Of a stretch of DNA of 64,000 nt, positions 39,015-51,557 are shown piece after piece; the first letter of the stretch is position 1, and the number at the start of each line of letters is the position of its first letter. The notes under the pieces are model-generated. The model was not told where the DNA came from. It did not search any database and worked only from the letters and a program-made list of their open reading frames with translations. The stretch is from Adiantum capillus-veneris (Eukaryota; Streptophyta; Polypodiopsida; Polypodiales; Pteridaceae): positions 80,382,025-80,446,024 of the forward strand of contig CM043958.1 in NCBI GenBank assembly GCA_014529385.2. The letters are read 5' to 3'. The position numbers were made by a program, and so were the translations under genes.

Positions 39015-39509
39015 TGTTAAGTATGGAGCTCGATTCACTCCTTGTATTTGTTCCCCCCTAAAAAACACAATTTGTAAGGCCCTCGTTATGAGGAGAAGCC
39101 ATCGTGCGTGAGAAAAATCACTCGTCGAAAAAAGAAAACTCACATCAAAATATTTATTTTTGCCAAAATATTATGACCGGCGAGCGATATAATAAATGAA
39201 CGAAAAACAACCAGTCGATGGTGGGTAGGCTGGTTGGCCGAGGATCGATGGTCAATGGCTAATTGACCAGTGGTTGAAATTCTATGCTTGGTGGCAGGCA
39301 TTCAATGGCCAATGGTTGTTGGGGTTAAGGCCTATGTGCCTTGACCGGTCGCCCAGGTTATGGGTGCCCGCCCACTATTACCCTATACTTATAGTGAGTA
39401 TACTGTATAGGGGGAGCTGTCACTTCACAGTCTTCCCACCCATATTTGTGTGTCGTGTGTCTCCTTCTCTCTCTCACTCTCCGTCTGTGGTGCTCTCCGA
39501 TCCCCTTAA

Positions 39510-41259
39510 ATTGGTATCAGAGCTATGGTGACCGCGGAGAGCAAGACGGCTTTGAGAGCTTCGAGGCGATAGCTCGCTCACTCTCGACGGTAGAGAGATT
39601 AAGAAAGCTTGGAAGCTTTGTGACAATGCAATGGGAGCTTGTGAGCTCAGTTGAGAGTGATGTATGCTCTTGTGGAAGCTCAGAAAGGAGTGTGGAAGAT
39701 TGTGTGTAAGTGAAGGTGCTGTCCTAAAACTGTGTGCGCAGCAGCACTGTTTTCAGATTCGTTTTTCTCCTTGTAGAATGCAGATCTGAGAATTCTGTCT
39801 TGGCTGCTCATCCGTTTCGACGTGATCTACAACTTTGCAGAAGAAACTTTTTGCAAATTCCTCACCGTTTTGCTGATATTCAGCTCAGACTGACTTTATA
39901 CAGAAATTCCAGATTTTCTGTTGTCGCATTGTGTGCGAGTTTGATGCACTTTTGGAAGCACGGGAGATGCTTGAAATTGAGTGCATAAATTCTGAGCTGA
40001 AGATGCAATTGCAGCTTGTGTTAAGCTTGTGGTTTGAGGGTTTTTTGGTAGACTTGGGCAACGAAGTACGGAGGCGTTTACACACCACCGAGGCGGTCTC
40101 TTGAGAGACGCAGTTTTTTGGAGTACACAGGTGGAGCTTCTTTCACTAGTTTTCACAGGATACTTTGGTAGTGATTTTGTGCTTGGATTCATGGTCTTTA
40201 CGGATGGTTTGCATATGGTTATGGCGCATGGTTGATGCCCATTATACATGCATTTTGGCGAGCACTTTCAAGTGCCGGTGAGCTCTCTTGAGAGCATTGT
40301 TTTCGCATTGATCAAGTTTCCGGATTGCAAATCTTTTGGCGCTTGCTTATGTGCGATCACTCCGTTGATGTACGTTGAGTGCGGATTGCCATTGTATGTG
40401 AAAATGTGGAGCCATTTTGGCATTTCTACTCATTGAGTAGTGTTATGGTTGATGGTAGAGATTGTACTTGAGTTTTTTGCTCAGTTTTCAGGGGAAATTC
40501 TATCGAATTTTTCCCAGATTCTTGCCATAGTTTGTGATCGAGTGTTTACTCTCACTTTGACAGGTTTTGTCAGTTTGGACACAGTTTTGTGTTTTTTGTA
40601 TCCACTCTCGCAAGAGTGAGGCGTTGTGTATCTTTCTTTGCTTGAGACAGTGGTTTGCTCTCAGGTGGGAGAGTCTTGTGATCTCGAGCATTGTTTGCCA
40701 TAGTTTTTACAGAGCTTATGCATGTATGTTGAGTGTAGTTTGATGCGCATTGATTGCTCATTGTATTGAGCTTGCAGGACAATGGTTATTTTGTGTTGAT
40801 AGCCATTGTGCGTCGAAACTCTGGCGAAATTTTCCCAGGAGTTTTATGCGTATCATTTATGCGATCTAGGTAGAGATTGCGGGTTGCACTCAGCATTTGC
40901 GTGCGGTGTTCTTTGCAGGTGGGAGATTTGTGCGTGTATATGCATCGATACCGCACAGTGTGGGCTTGGTGATTAGTTCACAGATTGCAGTGTGATACTA
41001 GAGCATGCGAGGCTTGTATTGACATTGCGGGAGCTCTTGTGCGTGTGTATGCATCGATACCGCATAGTGTGGGCTTGGTGATTAGCTCACAGATTGCAGT
41101 GTGATACTAGAGCAGGCGAGGCTTGTATTGACATTGCGGGAGCTCTATTTTGGAGTGTGTCTCATAGGTTTTACATTGTGTTTCTGGCCATATTTGTAGA
41201 CAGTTTCTGGGTGTTGTTGGTGAGGTGGTTTTGCTTTCTAGTTTGCTACATTGTGCTCA
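39510..41259 (+). other. Element E leader with 109-bp tandem duplication
   Basis: Non-coding leader of 1.75 kb. 40930-41038 and 41039-41147 are two copies of one 109-bp unit (GTGCGTGTRTATGCATCGAT...), nearly identical. GGGGAAATTCTATCGAATTT at 40492-40511 resembles the pre-gag leader of copia A/B. Confidence 0.75.
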
Positions 41260-42609
41260 TGGCAGAGACAGGTGATCGCTCAGATTATGATCTCTCCGAA
41301 ATGTGCATGTTTGATGGGTCAGACTTTGCAGCATGGAGAGAGTGTATGCTTGATGCATGACATAGCGAGGGTTGCATCGACCATTGAGTGGTGATGCAGG
41401 TAGACCTTCAAACATGTCTGACGATCAGTGGCAGGAGCTAGAGGAGATGGCACTATCTACACTCTCTTTGCCTTGCGGAATCTGTATATGCTCTTGTTAT
41501 GTATGAGACTACTTCGAGAGCACTTTGGAGCAGCTTACATGATATGTATGATAGATCTGAGTCATCACGGACTCGTGCGAGACATGTACATTCACAAGCA
41601 CGCCGACAGGTGACATGCTGGTATTGTGGTCATTCTGGACACGTTTGACGGCGCTGTTTTCGCCGTATGCGACATCGTAGGAGACATGGCAGTCTCAGAG
41701 ATGTATGTAGTGATGCCATGGACTCAGTTGCTTTGACAGTTGAGGCAGATGTAGTGTCGGAGTATACTAGTGACGGGGATGTCACGTTTACCTCGAGCTA
41801 TGCACGAGATGCTATACATGTGGATAGTGCACTCCCTTCGCAGTGGTTGCTAGACGCAAATGCTATGTTTCATGTCACGCCGCATTGTGAATGGTTTTGT
41901 AGCTATTCTAGCGGGATGCTTGGCAGTACGTTTGACTGATGGATCGGTGCATGCGATAGCAGGTGCAGGAGATGTGAGACTGTCATTACCGAGTGGTGCA
42001 TCTTACTTGTTATGACATGTGCGCTATGTACCAGATTTGACAGTGAGTTTGATCTCGATTGGTCAGCTTAGAGATTGTGGATGTCAGATTTCGCTACGAG
42101 AGCGAGATTTTGTGATGCATTTGGGTTCGCTAGTGATTGCGAGAGGTGCCAAGAGTGGTACAGGTTACCCATTGCATGTGGATCACGGGAGAGACGGTGT
42201 TGTCTCTGTGATCATGCAGCCAGGTAGAGAGCAAGAGAGCAAGCGAGTCACTTTTGCTTGTGGGTTGCAGGATGCTTTGCATGGAGTGCAGAGCAGTGAC
42301 CTTGTTGTGCAGGTTGCGGCTACGGATGCACAGGTAGAGCGGGACAACTCTAGTGAGTCACAGCAGGATGAGTCATCAGAGGTGATGACAGAGATGACTC
42401 ACATGGATGCTGAGATGTCGGCTATTGTGGAGTCATTTCTTGATATGCTTATGCTAGAGCTTGATGCAGATTCAGGACAGATGGATACTCTTGGTACACA
42501 TGTGATATGTGGTGGGCACGAGGAGTCACTCCAGAGCTCGGAGTCAGAGTGCCATGGTCTCTATGATAGGGGACATGATTGCCCGCCCACTGTTACCCTA
42601 TACTTATAG
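41260..42609 (+). pseudogene. gag: Element E gag, knuckle and protease remnant with acidic tail
   Basis: The ATG at 41260 opens MAETGDRSDYDLSEMCMFDG, then SDFAAWRECML (F-x-G-x-x-F-x-x-W, copia gag start), ending at 41358-41360. A CCHC knuckle CWYCGHSGHV..RRC lies near 41610-41660. The protease part has WLLDANAMFHVTPHCEWF, where DSG has become DAN, so it is dead. 42019-42609 continues YVPDLTVSLISIGQLRDCG and then an unusual Glu/Asp/Ser-rich tail of about 120 residues with no homology I recognise. Confidence 0.75.
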
Positions 42610-43080
42610 TGAGTATACTGTATAGGGGGAGCTGTCACTTCACAGTCTCCCCACCCATATTTGTGTGTCGTGTGTCTCCTTCTCTCTCTCACTCTCCGTC
42701 TGTGGTGCTCTCCGATCCCCTTCAATGGTCAATTTCTAAACAAACTTGTTTACCCAAGAGCGGCTACACATGGGCACATGGGAGAGTTCAACTTGGACTT
42801 GGCTACTAAGGGTGGGTAGACACGGTTGTCTCTCATGAGAGAGGGCAACCCATTTTGGCTTATAAAAGGAGGCCTCTTCTACACACAAAACACATTGTGG
42901 ATTGGTTGTGGATTGGTAGTGTGTAAAGGTGTGAGGTGGTGGAGAGAGAGTGTAGCAAGGCGGGAGTTCCATTAAGGGTTGCTAATTCCTTTGTAACATA
43001 CTTTGAGTTTAAAGTGCAAAGCCATTGAGTGACTGCTTTTTCGTGGACGTAGCCCACTTTTGTGTGCACCACATATATCC

Positions 43081-43082
<2 letters not shown>

Positions 43083-43153
<71 letters not shown>
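43083..43153. repeat. (CT)n microsatellite, insertion site of copia G
   Basis: About 35 dinucleotide units at the end of D LTR part 2. Copia G begins here, and its far end at 48898 is followed by TCTCTC, as expected if the target was this tract. Confidence 0.9.
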
Positions 43154-43155
<2 letters not shown>

Positions 43156-43486
43156 GAGAGGAGCCGAGACCCAGCCCGGGAGCACAACGAAAGCGGAAAA
43201 TGATTTGCACACACACACACTCACACACACTCCACCATAGCCACACACACAGGTTGGAGGGGGAGAGCGGACACAGACTGTGTGCCCCCTTTATTTCTTC
43301 TCTATCTTATGCACTAAGGCACAATACACATTGTACTTAGTGTTAGTGGCTCTCACAAGTGTATAGCTGTACACTTAGGGTTAGTAGCAGTTAGTGATGG
43401 GCGGTCGGCCACATGGCCATTAAACTTAACATTCTCCCACTTGATGGCCAATGTGGGAGACCATAAGAATGGAAGAGAACCACTCT

Positions 43487-43990
43487 TCACCCAATGCCCA
43501 TCAACTCACGACAGTGCTGAAACTGATGGCTAGAGGGACTTTTAGTGAGTGCATCCGCTGTGTTCTCTAACGTAGGAATCTTCAGTAAATCAAGGCTCTT
43601 GTTTGCCAGGTATTCACAACTGAAGTGATAACGCACATCAATGTGTTTCATTCTAGAGTGAAACATTGGATTGTTAGCCAAGGCAATAGCATTCTGACTA
43701 TCACAATGAAGAACTGGTGTACACTGCTCCAATCTAAGATCTTTCACTAGGCGAGTAAGCCAAATAGCTTCTTTGCATGCCTCTGTCAATGCAACATACT
43801 CTGCCTCTATGGTAGAAATGGATGTACAATCTTGAAGAACGGATCTCCAAGAAATAGCAGAACCAGCAAATGTGTAAATCCAACCTATTGTTGATTTACG
43901 ACTATCAGCAATAGCCTACATAATCACTATCTACAAATCCCTGAATGGATGACTCTCCACGGCCATAGCATAACTGTCTATCTGTAGTGC
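43487..43990 (-). pseudogene. Copia G RNase H
   Basis: Minus frame 43789-43487: EACKEAIWLTRLVKDLRLEQ, HCDSQNAIALANNPMFHSRM, KHIDVRYHFSCEYL and ADALTKSPSSHQF. Upstream, out of frame, are traces of the RSTIGWIYTFAGSAISWRS type. Confidence 0.88.
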
Positions 43991-43993
43991 CAC

Positions 43994-45372
43994 TCAAGTA
44001 TTTGAGAATCGACTTGACAACATCCCAATGATTTTTACCAGGGTTAGACATAAATCTACTGACAACTCCCACTGCATGTGCATGTCAGGTCTTGTAGCCA
44101 CCATAGCATACATGAGACTACCACAAGCTGAAGCATAAGGAACCTTAGCCATTACAGCTTTTTCCTCAGCAGATTTGGAACAGTCGTTCTTGCTAAGTTT
44201 CAAATATGCAGACAATGGAGTACTCAAATCCTTCCCCTTATGCATGTTGAAACGATCAAGAACCTTGTGCACATACTCTTTTCGAGGAAGGTACAACAAC
44301 CTCTTCTTACGATCACGAGTAATGCGCATACCCAAAATGTGATTGGCTTCACCCAAATCTTTCATGTCAAATTGACTTTTCAACTTGGTTTTCAAGTCAG
44401 GAATGTCCTTCTTAGAATGACAAGCAATAAGCATGTCATCTACATAAAGGATAAGCATAATAAGCTGTCCATTGGGTTGTCTTTTCACGTAAAGACATGG
44501 ATCCTCATTACTGTTGCGCTTATAGCCTAGGGAAGGCATAAATGCATTAAACTTTTGATACCATTGTCTGGACGATTGCTTCAAGCCATAGAGACTTTTC
44601 AGAAGCTTACAGACCAAATGTTCCTTGCCCTTTAGCACAAACCCTTCAAGTTGCTGCATATAATCTCTTCCTCAAAATCACCATGTAAGAAAGCTATAAT
44701 GAAATCCATTTGATCAAGCTCCATATCTTTAGTGACAACCAAAGAAAACAACATTCTCAGTGTGGTCATCTTGACCACTGGAGAAAAGATTTCCTAGAAA
44801 TTGACACCATATTCTTGCTTGAAACGTTTGGCTACTAAACGAGCTTTGTAATTGTCAATCTTTTTCTTGTAAACCCATTTACAAGGCAATGCTTTCCTAC
44901 CTTTTGGCAACAGAACAAGTTCCCATGTGTTGTTCTTTGCAATACTGGACAACTCTTTCTTCATAGCATGTCCCCACTGAACCTTATCATTGGCTAGCAT
45001 AGCCTCTTTGTAATAAGAAGTCTCACCAATATTTGTCAGCAAAAAAAAATCCACGCTTGGAACAAAACGTTTTGGTGGATGTGAGACTGTTTGAGGTCTC
45101 TGCGGCGGCGGCTGATCAAAACTCATACTAGCTTGTGTCGTAAGTGGCTCGAGAGCTGTCTGGACGGGAGCTGATACATAAAAAAATGTCACTTTCTGGA
45201 ATTCAACGTCTTTCACTGGCTGTCTATGCATCTTAGTCTCATTAAAGACAACATCACTACTACGGATCACTGATCGACTTTCCGGACCCCATAAGCGATA
45301 GCCAAATTGACCATCTACACCATAGCCAATGAAGATGCATTTCGTGGACTTAGGATCTAGCTTAGCACGCAA
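43994..45372 (-). pseudogene. Copia G reverse transcriptase and linker
   Basis: 45372-44794 holds the integrase end (KCIFIGYGVDGQFGYRLWGP), linker (PPKRFVPSVDFFLL) and RT start (CKWVYKKKIDNYKARLVAKR). 44659-43994 holds LVCKLLKSLYGLKQSSRQWY, LYVDDMLIACHSKK, HILGMRITRDRKK and YASACGSLMYAMVATRPD. A stop and frameshift separate them around 44680-44800. Confidence 0.9.
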
Positions 45373-46200
45373 CTCCTTGGGTACATGTGCATAAGATTCA
45401 CAGCCAAATGTGGGGAGTTTGCATAAGACAATTTATGTCTTGACCATAACTCCAAAGGCACATGAAACTGTAATGAAGCATGTGGTGATCTATTGATCAA
45501 GTACACGGCTATATATAATGCTTCAGTCCAAAACGCTTGCGGTAAATTAGCCTGTGATAGCATAGACATAATCCGCTCTTGGATGGTCCTATTCATTCGT
45601 TCCGCAACACCATTTTGTGTAGGGGTATAAGGAGCTGTAAACTCACGGCTTAATTCCCCTACTTGAACAGAAGTCTGTAAACTCTTTGGAGACATATTCT
45701 CCACCATTCTCTGAGCGCAATAAGCTTTCAACTTATGTTCAGACTGAGTTTCAACACTAGATAAGAAGAAAAGGTCTCATCTTTAGACTTCAAAGCATAG
45801 ACCCAAACATGCCGTCTTGTATCATCAATGAATGTAACATAATAGGATGCACCACCATGGGATTTAGAAGGCATATGCCCACATAAATCACTATGCACAA
45901 GCTCTAAGGGTTTTCTTTCTTTGTCAAAAGAATGTGCCGATGTGTTCGTGTTTGCTTTCCATATTGACAGTGCTCACAAAAGGGAAAATCAAAATATGAC
46001 AAAGACGGTAAGTAGCCCAAACGAGAGAGTGTCTCCATTCCCTTCTTTGAAATATGTCCTAACCGGCTATGTCACAAAGCAATGGTTGGTAGCTTGGTTA
46101 CAAAAAGAACACCGTTTTTATCGAATACATAAAGAGGATAAAGTGAACCAACTTTAGAACCATGGGCTATAATAAGATGACCCTTCGCAACATGCCAAGA
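45373..46200 (-). pseudogene. Copia G integrase
   Basis: 45731-45357: APYTPTQNGVAERMNRTIQE (third catalytic residue), FWTEALYIAVYLINRSPHAS. Upstream, broken pieces give FIDDTRRHVWVY-type and CGHMPSKSHGGASYYVTF-type sequence and LCHSRLGHISKKGMETL around 46060. Several frameshifts; not functional. Confidence 0.82.
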
Positions 46201-47435
46201 CTACTGATGAAATGTGATTTTGTAATCCAAGTCATCAAGACATCCAACCCAAATCAGATTGTGTGTCAAGGCTGGAACATGACGCACATTATGGATGATA
46301 AACTTCACCCCATTTTCCATAACCATGGCAATATCACCTATGCCAATAATGTCACAAGAGTAACTTTCAGCAAGTGTAACAAAGCCAATAGTTTCCTCAT
46401 ATGTAGTAAACCAATGCCTATGAGGTGTGACATGCAACAAAGCACCGAATCAAGAATCCATGTGTGGGATACTTCACCACTAACAAGGAGTTTAGCTGGC
46501 ATAGAACTCTGTAAAGATAGAGTTTCCTGTGCATCATAAAAGACATCATTACTTTCAGTCAACATATTAATGCCTTGCGCATCACTGTCATCCTGAAATT
46601 TGTTCAGTTCTTCAATCTTAACCGAACTCTTTGGTTTCTCCTCTTTATCATCATGATCTTTGCCTTTACCTTTGCCCTTCTCTTTGTCATGCTTCCAAAC
46701 ATAAAACTCCTTTTTTATGTGACCAAACTTATCACAATAATGGGATCAAACATTGCAGCGACCACGAGACTTTCATCTACCCTTTGATGCATCTCTATTG
46801 CCCTCTTTCTTGGACACGTTGTGAAGAATGGCCCTTATGTTGCTTATCATCCCTTTGCACATAATGAGCTTCACCATGATGTGAGCTAATCATGGTCTTC
46901 CGACGCATCTCATCTGAGAAAAGTGCACTAGTACCATCATTTCACTTTAGCGTACCATTAGGAGCAGAGTTACTAACAACTGTGCAAAAGATATCCCAAG
47001 AGGGTGGCAACGAACAAAGAAAAAAGATTGCTTTCATCTCATCATCAATGGTCATGCACTGTGTACGAATCTCGGCAAAAAGAGAATCAAAATCATTGAT
47101 ATGGCTGGCAAAGCTAGCTGACTCCTTCATACGAAGGTTGAAAAGTTTTTGCATCAAGAAAATCTTATTGCTAGCCGTATCCTTTTCGTAAGTGTCGCAT
47201 AATTTCTGCCATAAAGCATGAGCAGTCTCGCATTCTAACACTGAAAAGTACACCGACTCACCAAGGTGCAGTCTAATTGTAGACCTGCATAGCTCATCAA
47301 GCTCCTCCCACTGAAACTAAGTCATCTGCATATCTTCAGTTCTAGCCGCATAGGCAATATGAAACTTTTGCTTATTTTGGACAAGCACATCATGCATTTG
47401 GTTCTTTAAATGTCACGCTCTTTGCTAGTAGACAT
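46201..47435 (-). pseudogene. gag: Copia G gag and protease
   Basis: An ATG at 47435 opens MSTSKERD, soon stopped. The gag body at 47253-46942 reads YFSVLECETAHALWQKLCDT, then FNLRMKESASFASHINDFDS and FFLCSLPPSWDIFCTVVSNS. The knuckle near 46740 is degenerate (HYCDKFGHIKKEF, last Cys lost). The protease traces (HTWILDSVLCCMSHLIG; HVTPHRHWFTTYEE; NVRHVPALTHNLIWVGCLD) lack an intact DSG. Confidence 0.82.
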
Positions 47436-48639
47436 GGTGACAAAACTACCAAAAGATTATGGGAAAATTTCGGCATAGTCCCTTTGTATTTGGGACTATG
47501 TCAACCAAAATATGAGACAAAATGACCAAGTATGTCACTCACAAAGCATAAGAGATGGCAATGCCTCTCAAAAACGCATTGTATAAAAACCAACTGAGAC
47601 GCATAAACTGTCAAACTGACCATAGACTGCCACATTGTATAAAGACCAACTGAGATGCATAAACTGTCAAACTGACCATAGACCGCCAACTCGGTGTCAA
47701 AAGCACCTATACCACTCTATACATGTGCTATGGCAAGGCCTCATAAGGGATGCTCCAGCTACCTGTATCACCGAAGGTATCTCCACATTTGAGAGTACCC
47801 CAGCTCAATGAAAACCTCACACTATCTACCCTCAGCAACGTAGGTTATGCAGCAAAACGTATAGCCAAGTCTCAGAAATGGCTATCATCCGGACCAAGTC
47901 TCACAAATGGCTGGGGGGACTGCCATACTAGCCAAAATATGGCTCCAAAAAAGCGTACAATGGCAGTATCCACAAAGACGTACAAGTTTGTTACGACACT
48001 CAAACAGGCGCCAAAAGCATGTGCATGCAAAGAAATACCCTTGCAGGGAGTCAAACCGCTCTCAAAAGAGTTCAAACATTGTCAAAAGTGTCAACATATG
48101 CATGTACGCATAAAAAACTGCTCCCACTGGAACCAAAATATCGCAAGTGGTGAAACCTGTAGCCTGTGAGTTGATGCCGATGCCGTAGCCGAAGCGGCGA
48201 TTTAGGCCGAGAAGCACAGAGAAAGCTAACCAAGCCGGTCTATGTACCTGTATCTTTACCTATATTCGAAGAAAAAAATGTCCTCAAACTCCCACTCTAT
48301 GTGTGTGTATGAGGCCACTCCGAAAGAGGCTACACACTCCCGAATGAGCCGTGGGCTCTCGTAGATGGAAGAGACTGCGACAATGGTACCTGTAATGGCT
48401 ATGGAAGCTTTGCAACGCAAACTACCAAAAGAGGGCTGAAAAATGCAACTCCTAAACCGTAGCTCAAATGAGGTTTTTGATGGCAAGAATGGCTCTGATA
48501 GGAGGGTGTCACCTTAGGACACCTGCTTGAAAATGCTCTCGAAATGTTGAATTTGCCGATGCCGAAGTCGGAACCTGTTTGCCTCTTGAAAACACGCTCG
48601 CGAAAGCGATTTTGGGAATAAAACATCTCTAATACGAGA
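47436..48639 (-). other. Copia G leader
   Basis: 1.2 kb, no coding sequence. GGGAAAATTTCGGCATAGTC at 47460-47479 corresponds to the pre-gag element shared with A, B and E. Two direct repeats of a ~60-bp unit (CAACTGAGAYGCATAAACTG...) lie at about 47590-47700. Confidence 0.6.
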
Positions 48640-48896
48640 TGAAGGAGAGGAGCCGGGAGCACAATGGAAGCAAAAGATGAATCGCACACACACACACACT
48701 CATACACATTCCACCATAGCCACACAAACAGGAGGGGGAGAGCCGACACAGACTGTGTGCCCCATTTCTTTCTTCTCTATCTTACGCACTAAGGCACAAT
48801 ACACAATGTACTTGGTGTTAGTGGCTCACACAAGTGTATAGCTGTACACTTAGGGTTAGTAGCAGTTAGTGATGGGCGGTTGGCCATTAAACCTAA

Positions 48897-48898
<2 letters not shown>

Positions 48899-48936
<38 letters not shown>

Positions 48937-49243
48937 GAAGACAACCCATTACGCATTGTCGATTGGTATTGTGTGAAGGTGTGAGGTGGTAAAAAGAGAG
49001 TGTAGCAAGGCGAGAGTTCCATTAAGGGTTGTTGATTCCTTTGTAACCTACTTCTAATTATAAGTGAAAAGCCAGTGAGTGACTGCTTTTCTGTGGACGT
49101 AGCCCACACTTGGGTGAACCATGAATATTGTGTGCTCTCTCTCTCTCTCTCTCCCCTTTATTATATCTCTTCTTTGTGAAAATTATATCTTTTCATTAAG
49201 TAAACCACTCTAATCTCTATTTAGCTACACCTTTATTCCTAAG
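48899..49243 (+). repeat. TC tract and LTR fragment of the D family
   Basis: (TC)n at 48899-48932 is followed by a partial copy of the D LTR (48933-49243), starting within the LTR and reaching TTTATTCCTAA, the LTR end. It repeats sequence already present in D LTR part 2, so it is a second copy and not simply the continuation. A nested or recombined LTR is likely. Confidence 0.7.
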
Positions 49244-49247
49244 AAAG

Positions 49248-49676
49248 TCTTCTTCTTGCCACTTGTCCTTTCTTTTAGATGCTTCTAGCTTAAGAAATCT
49301 TATGTTTGCTTAAGTTATCATTTGCTTCCAAAAGCAATCGCATCATGGTGGATGTAAGCATGCCATGTAGCCTTTGACTAAAGTTTATAAGATGATTAAT
49401 ATGAATTTAAAAATGATGCATGGTAGGAAAAGACAAGCTAGTGCATTGGCTTATGTTGTGATGGGCTCATACTAAATATGCATGAGGATGAAATATCATA
49501 AAGAAAATAAGGTGAAGTAAGAAAATGAACGAGCTAGTGCATTTGCTTATGTTGTGATGTGCTCATACTATATATGCATGAGGATGGAATATGATAAAGA
49601 AAATAAGGTGAAGTAAGAAAATGACTCTCAGAATAATTTACTAGATAAGGTATATAACTTTACCTTATATATTATG
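49248..49676. repeat. 96-bp tandem duplication in a gene-free stretch
   Basis: 49437-49532 and 49533-49624 are two near-identical units (GCTAGTGCATTGGCTTATGT / GCTAGTGCATTTGCTTATGT start). The rest of the stretch shows no gene. Confidence 0.75.
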
Positions 49677-51540
49677 CGTGCATATGTACATCATAGAGAA
49701 TGTTCTTATGCATCTAAATGCACGTATCATGGTGCTCATCATTCGTTCCCATTGTGTACGTGCTATTGCACGACATCGGGGAGGATGGGTAGCCTCATTA
49801 TCTCATAGACTGGGTGGTGAGCTTAGCAACCTAACCCCTCTAGGCAGAATATACGTAGTGGCATTATGTGGATGTAAGGGATAGTAAGGGCACAAAGTCG
49901 ACCCTTGTAGAGAAGGTACAATTGTCCAAGGAATAATTGGCAAATCTCTCTTCCATGATAGAGTTGATTACCCCCCTTTGAAACACTACTCAAGGGACGT
50001 GAATGGTCCACCATTGAGCTCTCTAGCTTAGTACCCCATCTAGGAGACTTGACTAGTTGCTCTAGCCTAGCACTCACTCCTTCTCTTGTCAAGGCTGCTC
50101 CAGACTAACACTCTACTTCAATGAGAGACATGGCTGGTGTGAAACAAAAGTGCGATCATATACATCACACCATATTTTAGCAAAAGATGAAATACCAATG
50201 CATGCCTTGAGTAAACATTAATGAAGGTCACAAAGTACAAAAGGTTACCAAAGGATGGAGGATGCATTGACCCACAAAAGTCAACATGGACAAGTTTAAA
50301 CTTGCAAGTAGCCCACATAGAGTCACCTTTGGAAACTTAAAATACTAAATTTGCCTAAAATATTGCTCGCATACACATTTCTAGATGTTGTCTCCAAGGG
50401 GAACCATGAAGCCACCATTTTAGATTTTGCAAGTGCGGCAAACTAGTAAAATTTAGATGACCAAAAGGTTTATGCCAAAGATTTGCATCTGCAATACCCT
50501 TTGAAACAAAATCTTTACATACTAAGTCTTCCACGATTTTCTCATATGCATTGAGCTCATACAAATTACAAAACAACTAGTAGATATCACAATTAACTTG
50601 CCTAACTTATGATTGTGAATCATACATGTTGCATTCCCTAAATTTTACAGAAAGGCCAAGTCTTGCAATGGTAGAGGTAGCTAATGAGTTCTACTTGATC
50701 TTGGGTATATAGTATGCATTAGCATGAAAGATAGGTCACTCTCATAACAATAAGCATACTTTTTTTGCGACTAGAGAAGAGGCATTATTGGTACCTAGGA
50801 TAGTATTTCCATTAGAGGCAATGTCAAAAGAAGTCATCACCATAGATGCATCAAGAATAAAAGAATCATACTAACAATGTGCACTAAACACCCATTTTGT
50901 ACCTTGCACAACATTAGCAAAATATGCATTAGGAGAAGCATCTAAATTGACAAATCAACATAATTCTAGAATGGCAATTAATTGTGACACTTCAAATAAT
51001 CAAGCACTACAAACTGATGCTAATATCTAGCATCATGTAGTAATTTGGAACTGATAACTCTGCTACAAGCTTTATGGATAGAACCAAACAAAAAGATGTT
51101 CCAAGGAGTCATGGTATGCATGCTAGACTCAACTTTCAAAGCATCAGCTATACCACATGCATTTAAGAGGTATTTTAAAAATGCTTTCACACACATTTCA
51201 AAGTTCACGTTGACTTAGATGACCCCTTTTCTTTCATAAACCTGTAACTTTTTTTCAGCATGTTCTGATCCCTCTTGTAATTATAATTATTGTAACTCTT
51301 TGAAATTGTAAAAACCCTTTTTCATGAATTCACATGTTTACACATTTTGGGGCGGAGCCCTAGGGTCTCTAGAAACATAACCTTGATTAGCAAATGAAGC
51401 AAAAGAGAATTGAGGAGCAAGGACACTAAAAAGTGAAACATATTTTCCAAAAATTATCCAGGATTTGCAAATTAATATATGTGCCATTGTTGCCTTACAA
51501 CATTTGTTTGTATAGCAAAATGTCTGGTTACACAACTATG
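49677..51540 (-). pseudogene. Copia remnant (pre-integrase and integrase fragments)
   Basis: Minus frame 50576-50355 includes ANLWHKPFGHLNFTSLPHL (GAG_pre-integrs) and 50318-50118 includes LVHVDFCGSMHPPSFGNLLY and FVTFINVYSRH (integrase start). Order and strand agree. 51208-51020 may be gag (MHTMTPWNIF). No LTRs were found, and the remainder is stop-rich. Confidence 0.65.
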
Positions 51541-51557
51541 AGCTTTGAAGTAGCTCC

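Larger units (their letters stand above)
39317..42724 (+). mobile_element. Gag-only copia-like element E in the 3' LTR of D
   Basis: The 5' LTR 39317-39509 starts TGTTGGGGTTAAGG. The 3' LTR 42578-42724 matches only its last 147 bp and lacks its first part. The target duplication ATGGT is at 39312-39316 and 42725-42729. The primer site TTGGTATCAGAGC follows at 39511-39523. Coding traces are gag, knuckle and a partial protease only, followed by an acidic tail that runs into the truncated LTR. Integrase, RT and RNase H are absent. Confidence 0.88.
39015..43151 (+). repeat. 3' LTR of D split by element E
   Basis: Part 1 39015-39311 (TGTTAAGTATGGAGCTC...) and part 2 42725-43151, including a (CT)n tract at 43083-43153. 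Its last ~110 bp are missing here, since copia G begins in the tract; similar sequence appears again at 48933-49243. Confidence 0.82.
43152..48898 (-). mobile_element. Ty1/copia element G, degraded
   Basis: LTRs 43152-43431 and 48640-48898 (280 and 259 bp) share GGAGAGGAGCC at one end and TTAACA/CTAACA at the other. TCTCCCACTTGATGG after the left LTR is the complement of a purine tract. RNase H, RT, INT, PR and gag traces follow from left to right, all minus strand. No clean target duplication can be read because the target was a (TC)n tract. Confidence 0.9.
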
